26,900 nt of DNA from positions 1 to 26,900 of IMG/VR virus record IMGVR_UViG_3300031575_000002; one strand, written 5' to 3'. The translations under genes and the position numbers were made by a program. Position 1 is the first letter of the stretch; every line of letters begins with the position of its first letter. The notes under the pieces were generated by a model that did not search any database, was not told where the DNA came from, and worked only from the letters and a program-made list of their open reading frames with translations. This document shows, one piece after another, positions 13,040 through 19,576 of this stretch. The DNA comes from a virus.

Positions 13040-13492
13040 ATGAGGAAACTTGTTTTATTTTTCATGGTTGTGGCAATATGTCTATTCGCAAGAACAGGGA
13101 CTCTCGCGTCTTATTTCGGCAGTGTTGATATTGCATCTTCAGATAGTGTAGCTACTACTGCCGCAGATACTACAATAGTTGACCTTGATACCTTACTGGC
13201 ACAGTATGTCGGTTCGGGAGACTTAAAGGCAAACTGTAAACTTGTTTATAAGGCATTTTCCACAGCTGGAGCCGTAAAAGTCAAAATTACATGGGAGCCA
13301 TCCATAGATGGTAGCACCTGGCTTACTGCATCTGTTATACAAGATAGTTTAAAAACTGAAACCTGGAAGATAGATAGCTTACCTACAAACGCATCTTATT
13401 TTAAGTGGGCTCGAATTATAACCGTTGGATTAACGGGTAATAGTGCAGATGCAGCTTATTGGTTTAGTATATCATATCAGAAGGTAGAATAG
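13040..13492 (+). CDS. Secreted beta-rich protein in the head gene cluster
   Basis: 150 residues. Residues 1-23 look like a bacterial signal peptide (MRKLVLFFMVVAICLFA, then a TGTLAS cleavage region). The mature part is threonine/serine/alanine-rich with alternating beta strands (KVKITWEPSIDGSTW, then ASYFKWARIITVG), like an Ig-like or decoration-type domain. It lies between the protease and the capsid gene, where stabilising or decoration proteins are often coded, yet a signal peptide would send it out of the cytoplasm where heads assemble. Possibly an accessory exported protein, or the N-terminus is a structural helix. A similar architecture recurs at 23599 and 24024. Start follows the previous stop by no spacing; GGAGG lies seven bases upstream. 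Confidence 0.6.
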   Translation: MRKLVLFFMVVAICLFARTGTLASYFGSVDIASSDSVATTAADTTIVDLDTLLAQYVGSGDLKANCKLVYKAFSTAGAVKVKITWEPSIDGSTWLTASVIQDSLKTETWKIDSLPTNASYFKWARIITVGLTGNSADAAYWFSISYQKVE

Positions 13493-13502
13493 GAGGGTTA
13501 AT

Positions 13503-14693
13503 ATGACCATAAAAGAACTTATAGAGAAAAAGTTTAAGGAACTTTCAGACCAGGGGATGGAGGAAAAGATAGCCTATGAATCTCTCGTTGCGGAGTATGG
13601 TCTTGATGAAAAGCACATCAAGGAAATACTCGAAGGGAAAAGCGCTCTCTCTAAAGAGATGAAAGCTGAGATTGAGAATACGGTTGTTGAGACAGTTGGA
13701 CCTCTTTTTAAGGGCTTCAAAGATAAAGTTTCGACACTCAACTTTGCACCTGCGAAAGCAGACTGGAGAGTTGAGATGGGAGAGAAGATAAGGAAAACTC
13801 TTACCAAAGAGTTGGATTCGATTGTAACAGGTAATAAGGCAATCACCACGACTACAATGGCTGCTATAATCCCCGAAGAATGGATTAAGCACATCTATGA
13901 GACTGTCCCAATGTATGGTGCTGCTTTTGAGGCAGGTTTGGCACGAATACCTCTTGCTGAAGTTGTCAATATGGCAAAGCTTGGAACAGATGTAACTCTC
14001 GAATATCAAACTGAGAATACTGCACCTTCTGATTCAGCTCCAACTGTAGACGCAAAACCAGTCAACCGTGAAACCTTGATTGGAACGCTCGTAATGTCAA
14101 GACAATCCTTGAAATATTCAGCGGTAGAATTGACCAACTATTTCACTCAGAGATTCATCAAGAAATATGCCCGTCACATTGATGAGGAAGTATTTACCGG
14201 GACAGCATCAGGCTCTTCAAAATATACGGGTATTACTCAGGCAAGTGGTACCAATTCGGTCATTTTTGCACCTGGAGAAACCAGCTTCAATAATATCAAC
14301 AGGGATTATCTCATTAATGCAATCCATGCGATTAATGCGAATCATCTTGTTGGTGCAGGTTGGATAACGAATAACCAGACAGTGGGAACAATTCACACGA
14401 GATGCGTTACTTCCGCAGGAATGCCTCTCTTTAATTACAACACAAAACAACTGCTTGGTTATCCTGTTCATATCACCTCAGCGCTTCCTGCTACCAGTGC
14501 AGCTGATACCGCATTCATAATCTTTGGTAGTGTGAGTGAAGGTGTAGCCTTTGGGGAAGATGGATTTGAGGTAGCATCTGATGCATCGGTGAAATTTGCA
14601 GAGAACGCAATCATGCTCAGAGCGGTTGGCGACATAGCCATCTATGTTATTCAACCCGAATTATTCACTATCATCAAAACTTCCGCAACATAG
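13503..14693 (+). CDS. Major capsid protein, HK97 fold
   Basis: 396 residues with GGAGGG before ATG. The first 110 residues are helical and charged, consistent with a delta domain removed by the protease. From about 120 the HK97 pattern is visible: IPEEWIKHIYETVPMYG (122-138), EYQTENTAPSDSAPTV, then LVMSRQSLKYSAVEL and the long helix RHIDEEVFTG; the C-terminal P-domain and A-domain strands include LLGYPVHIT and IIFGSVSEGVAFG. These are landmarks of the Phage_capsid family. It forms the icosahedral shell. The stop is TAG. Expected to be the most highly expressed gene of the window. Confidence 0.9.
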   Translation: MTIKELIEKKFKELSDQGMEEKIAYESLVAEYGLDEKHIKEILEGKSALSKEMKAEIENTVVETVGPLFKGFKDKVSTLNFAPAKADWRVEMGEKIRKTLTKELDSIVTGNKAITTTTMAAIIPEEWIKHIYETVPMYGAAFEAGLARIPLAEVVNMAKLGTDVTLEYQTENTAPSDSAPTVDAKPVNRETLIGTLVMSRQSLKYSAVELTNYFTQRFIKKYARHIDEEVFTGTASGSSKYTGITQASGTNSVIFAPGETSFNNINRDYLINAIHAINANHLVGAGWITNNQTVGTIHTRCVTSAGMPLFNYNTKQLLGYPVHITSALPATSAADTAFIIFGSVSEGVAFGEDGFEVASDASVKFAENAIMLRAVGDIAIYVIQPELFTIIKTSAT

Positions 14694-14701
14694 GAGTAAT
14701 A

Positions 14702-14938
14702 ATGCCTTTCAATGATAAGAGCATTAAGAAACTAAAAAAGGACAGCGAGAAGATAGTTGACAAGATACCCGAAGACAAGAAGAAGGTTGAGGTCAAGATG
14801 ATTGCTTCAGCTTCTATTGGCAGAGACCAAGAATTTACTGTTGACGGTGGTGAGAAGAAAGACGGTGTCTATGTAGTGAATACGAAAGTGTATAACGAGA
14901 TTAGACGCTCATGTGTTTTGGTGAGAAAAACAAAATAA
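14702..14938 (+). CDS. Small protein downstream of the capsid gene
   Basis: 78 residues. Lysine/glutamate-rich helix (res 7-35), then a small beta domain (KMIASASIGRDQEFTVDG, ending DGVYVVNTKVYNEI). Proteins of this size and pattern, with a VKM...A...G.....G..Y.V ... A..L... layout, are commonly found between capsid and connector genes, with unknown or head-associated roles. Start has AGGAGTAATA upstream. Followed by a terminator-like hairpin. Confidence 0.5.
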   Translation: MPFNDKSIKKLKKDSEKIVDKIPEDKKKVEVKMIASASIGRDQEFTVDGGEKKDGVYVVNTKVYNEIRRSCVLVRKTK

Positions 14939-14948
14939 AGGGAATAGA

Positions 14949-14980
14949 AAAGGGGATTGGTACCGATCCCCCCCCTTTAT
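14949..14980 (+). terminator. Terminator-like hairpin between capsid and connector genes
   Basis: GGGGAT (14952-14957) pairs with ATCCCC (14966-14971); an alternative register pairs AAAGGGG (14949-14955) with CCCCTTT (14972-14978). A short T-run follows. The next gene starts within 20 bases. It could partially stop transcription to keep capsid mRNA in excess over connector mRNA. Confidence 0.45.
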
Positions 14981-14993
14981 ATAGGAGATTTAA

Positions 14994-15536
14994 TTGGCTT
15001 GGATAACTAAAACAGATGTAAAAACAATACTCGAAACATCATCTACAGAGCATGATGGTTTAATTGACGAATTGATAAAATTTGTAGAGAATGCTTTTAA
15101 GACATTGTCAAATAATCCGATAGATTCAGCGACTCTAACTGAGAAGATTAAGGTTAACAATGGGAATGAGATTGTATTAAGCCGATACCCTGTAACTGCA
15201 ATCGTGGATTTAGATATAACTGAAGGGGATTACACTCAGAATATAGACTCTGACGATTACATAGTGTATAAAAACGGGGTTATCAAATTTGACAGCAGAT
15301 TTACCGGGACGGTCTCAATTGAGTATACAGCGGGTTATTCCACTATTCCTGAAAATATCAAAAAGGCTGTAATCTTTGAGGTGATGGATTTGATGAAGCA
15401 AAAGGGTAGGTTCGGACTGGCTTCACTTGGCAAGCGTGGAGAGGCAACATCATATAACGACATCCCCTGGCTTAAAATATTCCTTGAGGTTGTAGAACTA
15501 TACAAGAATCCAGTAGAGAACATGGAGATAATATGA
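14994..15536 (+). CDS. Head-tail connector protein, HK97 gp6-like
   Basis: 180 residues from TTG 14994 with AGGAG upstream. N-terminal helices (ITKTDVKTILETSS, then ELIKFVENAF), a central beta hairpin (VLSRYPVTAIVDLDITE, YTAGYSTIPENI) and a C-terminal helix (KAVIFEVMDLMKQKG) match the pattern of gp6-like connectors: the phrase YTAGY..IP..IK.A......L is characteristic. These proteins form the ring below the portal. Stop overlaps the next start (ATGA). Confidence 0.75.
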   Translation: MAWITKTDVKTILETSSTEHDGLIDELIKFVENAFKTLSNNPIDSATLTEKIKVNNGNEIVLSRYPVTAIVDLDITEGDYTQNIDSDDYIVYKNGVIKFDSRFTGTVSIEYTAGYSTIPENIKKAVIFEVMDLMKQKGRFGLASLGKRGEATSYNDIPWLKIFLEVVELYKNPVENMEII

Positions 15537-15955
15537 AATTCTTTGCTCGGTTTAAGTTTTTCGATAGGGTTATAAAGAAAAAGGAAGAGAGGATTGAATC
15601 TAATCTTCTTAATTCAATGAATTACATTATGGCTCTAATAAAGGGAAGGGCTCAGGCAATGTATCTCTCTGGTCCTTATCCTCACAGACTGAGTCATAAA
15701 TTCGGTAAGGGAACACTCTGGAAACAAATAGATATCCAATCTCAAAAAGTTTTATACGGAGTAATAGGGAAATTATCAATCGGTCAAATGGCGTGGTATG
15801 CTAAGGTATGGGAATCGATTGACCAATATGCTCATCGAAAAGGAAGGGTTTTTAAGTGCGGTCATCCAATGTCAAGGCCTTTTGCCCGACCCGCATATGA
15901 AGATATGAAACTCAAAATTAAAAGAGTAATAGGAGAACAAATTGTTAAGGGGTAA
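15533..15955 (+). CDS. HK97 gp10-like neck protein
   Basis: 140 residues. An amphipathic helix region (residues 10-45, NSMNYIMALIKGRAQAM) is followed by P-x-x-SG-type loop YLSGPYPHRLSHKFGKGTLW and beta strands (VLYGVIGKLSIGQMAWYAKV), then a C-terminal helix after RPFARPAYE. The combination of TG/SG...L...W, YA..WE and RPF..PA is the hallmark of gp10/tail-completion (HK97_gp10) proteins that join head to tail. Overlaps the preceding gene by four bases and the next by 14. Confidence 0.7.
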   Translation: MKFFARFKFFDRVIKKKEERIESNLLNSMNYIMALIKGRAQAMYLSGPYPHRLSHKFGKGTLWKQIDIQSQKVLYGVIGKLSIGQMAWYAKVWESIDQYAHRKGRVFKCGHPMSRPFARPAYEDMKLKIKRVIGEQIVKG

Positions 15956-16394
15956 AGAGATTCGTGCATGGCTTAATACAAAAATAAGCGCAATTAGTAG
16001 CCCTATGGCATTTGCTGAAGTTGTTACGGATTTATTTGTTTCAGAAGAAGATGCAGTTGCTAAATCTGGGACTCCGATTGCTTTTATAGGACCCGTAAGC
16101 GAGCATATCCCAATTGAAGGAGCTCATATGTCACACAAGGCTGATGTAGCAGTTGGAATAATTATTAGAGAAGATAATGCAAATGATATAGATGAAATTG
16201 TCACGGCAGTTATCAAGGCAATCGAAGCGGACGCATTTCCTATTTATACAAGAGATACAGATTCAATGCCAGGTTATGTCGCATCTTATGATACAGTTCC
16301 TTATGCCTTTGGCAGTGAAGGGCCTCTTGAGGGAAAAATGGGAATCGAGATAACGATTCATATTGAATATCATAGCTTATCGTCAGGGAGGTAA
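15942..16394 (+). CDS. Probable tail terminator protein
   Basis: 150 residues from TTG 15942 with AGGAG eight bases upstream. The N-terminal helix (GKEIRAWLNTKIS), a beta core (DVAVGIIIREDNANDIDEI followed by a long helix) and a C-terminal strand (GIEITIHIEYHSLS) suit the alpha/beta fold of tail terminator (gpU-like) proteins, which cap the tail tube. Identified mostly by position between neck and tail tube genes. Motif-level support is weak, hence moderate confidence. Confidence 0.55.
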   Translation: MLRGKEIRAWLNTKISAISSPMAFAEVVTDLFVSEEDAVAKSGTPIAFIGPVSEHIPIEGAHMSHKADVAVGIIIREDNANDIDEIVTAVIKAIEADAFPIYTRDTDSMPGYVASYDTVPYAFGSEGPLEGKMGIEITIHIEYHSLSSGR

Positions 16395-16396
16395 AA

Positions 16397-16564
16397 TTGA
16401 GTGAAAAAAGATATATAGTTAATGTCGATAAATTTAAGTTTAGAGGCAAATGGCGAAAAAAAGGAGATATTATCAGTATGAATATAGATGAATGTGTCTT
16501 CTTTTTACCTTATGTAAAACCATATAAAATAAAAACAAAAAAGGAGGGAAAAGATGGGACTTAG
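16397..16564 (+). CDS. Small hypothetical protein before the tail tube gene
   Basis: 55 residues from TTG 16397, with GGGAGG six bases upstream. Not recognised. It is basic (RYIVNVDKFKFRGKWRKKGD) with a short aromatic stretch (VFFLPYVKPYK) and a lysine-rich end. A pattern of a small strand followed by RG.W..KGDII suggests a compact SH3-like barrel. Its last 11 bases overlap the start of the tail tube gene, so coupling is likely. Confidence 0.5.
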   Translation: MSEKRYIVNVDKFKFRGKWRKKGDIISMNIDECVFFLPYVKPYKIKTKKEGKDGT

Positions 16565-17489
16565 ACTCGCAAGGTATGTATTATTAGGCAAGTTAGAACC
16601 AATAGCAAGTTATGGTGAGGATCCAACTCCTGTTGTGGCTGATGATGTTATCCAGGCGAGGAACATCACCTTAACCCCAGAATACAATCCTCAAAATATC
16701 CCTCGAGGGGATAGAGGATTCTGGTATAAGACACTACCAGGCGCACAGCTCAAGACACTATCTTTTGATGTGCCACTTACAAAAGCACTTGTCAATGCAA
16801 CTGCTGGAGAGATAACAAAACTCTTAGACGCTTGCGCATATAAGGAAAAAACAGCAGAAGTAAATGAATTCGATACAATCGAAGAGTATAATGCAACCAA
16901 CAGCTCGATGTATTTCTACTTCTATAATGATGGAATCCTTGAAAAGTTATCCGGCGCCCGAGGGACTGCAACCTTTAGATTGGAAGCAGGCTTAGAGGCT
17001 ATGGTTCATTTTGAATTCACAGGGCTTTATGTCAGCGGTAGTGCAGTTTCCTGCCCAGAAGTAACAGCATACAAATCTGGAACTATGTATGTAGTGAAGG
17101 GAAGCACATTGACATTGGGGGCTAATTATCACTCTTCCTTTGTAGAATTCACCGATGGAAACACACTCACAGCTATTAGAGACGCAAGTGGTGTCGAGGG
17201 GATTTATAGGATTGAAGTAGCAAGTGCAAATGCAAGGGGAACGCTTGACACACTCGTTGAGACAGCTAACGCTGCAACCTTAGAGGCTTTGGTTGAGAAT
17301 GGAACTCCAGCTACGATTACTTATGAGGCTATCCCAGCTGGTGTAGGCGCAGATGACAAAAATCCTGTAATCACCATTGGAGTAATCATCGAGAGTTACA
17401 CGAGAGTAGAAGAGGGCGGTTATCTCCGGTATTTAATGTCATTTGTCATAACCAGTCTTGATATAGATCTTGAAATAACGGTTATATAA
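16554..17489 (+). CDS. Major tail tube protein
   Basis: 311 residues with a GGAGGG site. An N-terminal segment (GLRLARYVLLGKLEPIASYG), the strand ARNITLTPEYNPQNIPRGDR (35-54) and the late strands YLRYLMSFVITSLDIDLEI suit tail tube proteins that start with a loop-strand module and alternate beta sheet. Alanine-rich insert at about 215-265 (ASANARGTLDTLVETANAA) may be an extra exposed domain. Its position between the neck genes and the chaperone/tape measure supports the call. The stop overlaps the next start (TAATG). Confidence 0.7.
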   Translation: MGLRLARYVLLGKLEPIASYGEDPTPVVADDVIQARNITLTPEYNPQNIPRGDRGFWYKTLPGAQLKTLSFDVPLTKALVNATAGEITKLLDACAYKEKTAEVNEFDTIEEYNATNSSMYFYFYNDGILEKLSGARGTATFRLEAGLEAMVHFEFTGLYVSGSAVSCPEVTAYKSGTMYVVKGSTLTLGANYHSSFVEFTDGNTLTAIRDASGVEGIYRIEVASANARGTLDTLVETANAATLEALVENGTPATITYEAIPAGVGADDKNPVITIGVIIESYTRVEEGGYLRYLMSFVITSLDIDLEITVI

Positions 17490-17812
17490 TGAAGGAATAT
17501 TTAGACGGTAAAATCAAACTCAAAGAACCCACTCTGGAAATGATGTGTGAGATTGGAGAGATAATACAGACATATAGTATTCCATCTGTGTTGGCAGGCA
17601 GTGGGTTGAAGCATCTTTTAGGAATAATATGTGAAGGTGATGTCGAACTTCTAATGAAAAGCAATCCCAAAGAAAGCAAGCAGATATTACAGGATTTTTT
17701 TACCATTTGGAAGCCCTTGGAGTGGATATTCGCCAATACTTCCACCCTGCCAAAATCAAAGAAATCATTGCAAGAACTTCGAGCAGCTTCCAAGAATATA
17801 AAGAAGCTCTAA
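17489..17812 (+). CDS. Tail assembly chaperone, unshifted G form
   Basis: 107 residues. N-terminal helical domain (KLKEPTLEMMCEIGEIIQTY, 10-29) then DVELLMKSNPKESKQILQDF. Position, size and helix content match gpG-like chaperones that coat the tape measure during tail assembly. The last 36 codons lie beyond a T TTT TTT site, where ribosomes can shift frame. No ribosome binding site of note; it starts by TAATG coupling to the tail tube gene. Confidence 0.75.
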   Translation: MKEYLDGKIKLKEPTLEMMCEIGEIIQTYSIPSVLAGSGLKHLLGIICEGDVELLMKSNPKESKQILQDFFTIWKPLEWIFANTSTLPKSKKSLQELRAASKNIKKL

Positions 17813-17889
17813 ACTCAAGAGTGGAGCTTTGGGAGGAATGGATAAATATACAGGCAAAGATAATAAAGAGGAAACCTAATGCCCGGTGA
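17489..17889 (+). CDS. Tail assembly chaperone, -1 frameshift G-T fusion form
   Basis: Joined product 17489-17701 plus 17701-17889, with base 17701 read twice. It would have 71 residues shared with the G form, then 62 residues from the -1 frame (YHLEALGVDIRQYFHPAKIK onward), 133 in total. The -1 frame has no good start of its own, fills the 66-base gap between the G stop and the tape measure, and ends 11 bases inside the tape measure gene. Such fusions (lambda gpG-T) recruit the tube protein to the tape measure. Confidence 0.7.
17695..17701 (+). promoter_or_regulatory. Programmed -1 ribosomal frameshift site (T TTT TTT)
   Basis: In the zero frame the run is GAT TTT TTT ACC, so both P- and A-site tRNAs can re-pair after a one-base slip, the X XXY YYZ rule. 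It sits 71 codons into the chaperone gene and the open -1 frame follows at once. Confidence 0.7.
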
Positions 17890-19576
17890 TAATATCCTGT
17901 TAGAAATAAGAGCCGATATAAAAGACGTAAAGGCTAAGCTCAAGCAAGTAGATTCTGATTTTAAGGGTGCATCTAAGAATGTCGAGGCGCAAACTCAGCG
18001 AATGAATTCTGGTTTTAGTAATCTAAAAAGAATGATTGCTGGGGCCTTCACGGTTGCCATATTGTATAAATTCCAACAGGGATTAAAGGACTGTGTTAAG
18101 GCGGCACTTGAGCAAGAGACTGCAACCATGTCCTTGCGTTCGATTATGACCAATCTAAAACTGGCAACCGATGACGAGATTGATTCCCTCATTAAATATT
18201 CGGAACAATTACAAAAGACAACTACCTTCGGAGATGAGCAAACGCAAGCTGCAATGGCAATGCTTGGGACTTTCCGATTGAATGCCGACCAGATGAGAAT
18301 AGCAATTCCAAGGTTAATGGATATGTCGGCTGCAATCTCAATGATGGAGGGAAGGGAAGTTAAACTTGTTGAAAGTGCAAAGTTGTTTGGTAAGGCATTG
18401 ATTGGACAAGTCGGGCAATTGTCAAGATATGGTGTTGTGGTAGATAAGGCTGCAATAGAATCCGATAGGTTCGGTGGAATTGTAAAATCTTTAGACGATA
18501 ACTTCAAAGGGCAAGCTAAGACATTGGCTGAGACCAAACAAGGAGGTTTGACTCAATTTGGTAACGCAATGGGAGACCTGAAGGAAGCAATTGGAGACGC
18601 ATTTATTCCCGCTTTGCTGAGTATTGCAGACGCATTAAAACCAATCATCGAGGGGTTTGATAAAACGATTGGTAGAATCGATGAGGTTACAAACGCCTTT
18701 ATCAAACTCGATGAGGCTCAAAAAGGGATTAATGCTCCAACAATGCTAATATTCTTGAAGGAAAGAATAGCTGGGTTAAAGGAAGAGAGAGATGCATTAG
18801 AATCACAGACAGATAGATTGGGTATGAATAAGATAAAAATAGATGAACTCCAAAGCTCCATAGAAACATTACAAGGACAATACGATAAATTGAAGGCAGC
18901 GGGTAAGGATATTAAATATGCTCCAACGGATAAAGAGATTAAGAAGATAAAAGAGACTAAAGAAGCAGTTGAAAAAGTTGCACCTCCATTTGATTATTGG
19001 GTGGAAATAACAGAGCAATTACATACTGCAAATGAAGCTATTATACTTGACCTGATGGAAATAAATCCAGAAATAAAAACACAAAGCGATTTATTAAAAG
19101 ATTTAACTTTATCTCAAGATTTAGCAGCAGAATCAGCAGAAGATTGGATAAATTCCTATCAAGACGCTAAAAAAGTTAATGAACAAATAAAACAACAAAC
19201 CGCTAATATGCAATTAGCTACAGAAGCTGGTCAAATAATGGGTAATGTATTAGCCGATGTTTTTAGTGATTCAGCAGACAAAGCCTATAATTTGGGGGAT
19301 GCAATACAAGATATATTGCTTGCCCTTGCTCAATTTGCAGCTATGAGTTATCTGCCAGCGCCATTCGGTGGGATTGTATCAGGTTTTGCTGGAGGTTTTT
19401 TGGGAGCGCCAGCACCTGGACCAGTCCAACAACCCGCATATTCACAACAGGCTATTACTATTGGGCAAATTAAAGAGGCTCAGACTTTAAGTAAACCCCT
19501 ATACGGAAGAAGATTTTTAGAAGAAAGTGCAATGCAAAACCTTAATATCGAAAGCATTAGCACTTGGGAGTTATAA
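17879..19576 (+). CDS. Tail tape measure protein
   Basis: 565 residues with GAGGA upstream. Long helical protein: N-terminal basic coil (DIKDVKAKLKQVDSDFKGAS), a first helical bundle with TKFGDEQ-like phrase TTTFGDEQTQAAMAMLGTF (about 115-133), FGKALIGQVGQLSRYGV, and EAIGDAFIPALLSIADALKP, familiar from tape measures. A further coiled coil spans about 290-345. A hydrophobic glycine-rich segment near 485-515 (LAQFAAMSYLPAPFGGIV) could act in membrane penetration. At 1.5 angstrom per residue it suggests a tail near 85 nm. The end (after 520) is polar and helical. It follows the chaperone frameshift locus as expected. Confidence 0.85.
   Translation: MPGDNILLEIRADIKDVKAKLKQVDSDFKGASKNVEAQTQRMNSGFSNLKRMIAGAFTVAILYKFQQGLKDCVKAALEQETATMSLRSIMTNLKLATDDEIDSLIKYSEQLQKTTTFGDEQTQAAMAMLGTFRLNADQMRIAIPRLMDMSAAISMMEGREVKLVESAKLFGKALIGQVGQLSRYGVVVDKAAIESDRFGGIVKSLDDNFKGQAKTLAETKQGGLTQFGNAMGDLKEAIGDAFIPALLSIADALKPIIEGFDKTIGRIDEVTNAFIKLDEAQKGINAPTMLIFLKERIAGLKEERDALESQTDRLGMNKIKIDELQSSIETLQGQYDKLKAAGKDIKYAPTDKEIKKIKETKEAVEKVAPPFDYWVEITEQLHTANEAIILDLMEINPEIKTQSDLLKDLTLSQDLAAESAEDWINSYQDAKKVNEQIKQQTANMQLATEAGQIMGNVLADVFSDSADKAYNLGDAIQDILLALAQFAAMSYLPAPFGGIVSGFAGGFLGAPAPGPVQQPAYSQQAITIGQIKEAQTLSKPLYGRRFLEESAMQNLNIESISTWEL

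Noticed and set aside
13545-14009. Minus-strand ORFs (154 and 106 codons) opposite the capsid gene
   Set aside because: Antisense to a clear HK97 capsid gene, with no promoter, ribosome binding site or recognisable domain.
17995-18537. Minus-strand ORF of 180 codons opposite the tape measure gene
   Set aside because: Antisense shadow of a long alanine/leucine-rich helical gene; serine/leucine-rich composition fits this and no start signal is present.
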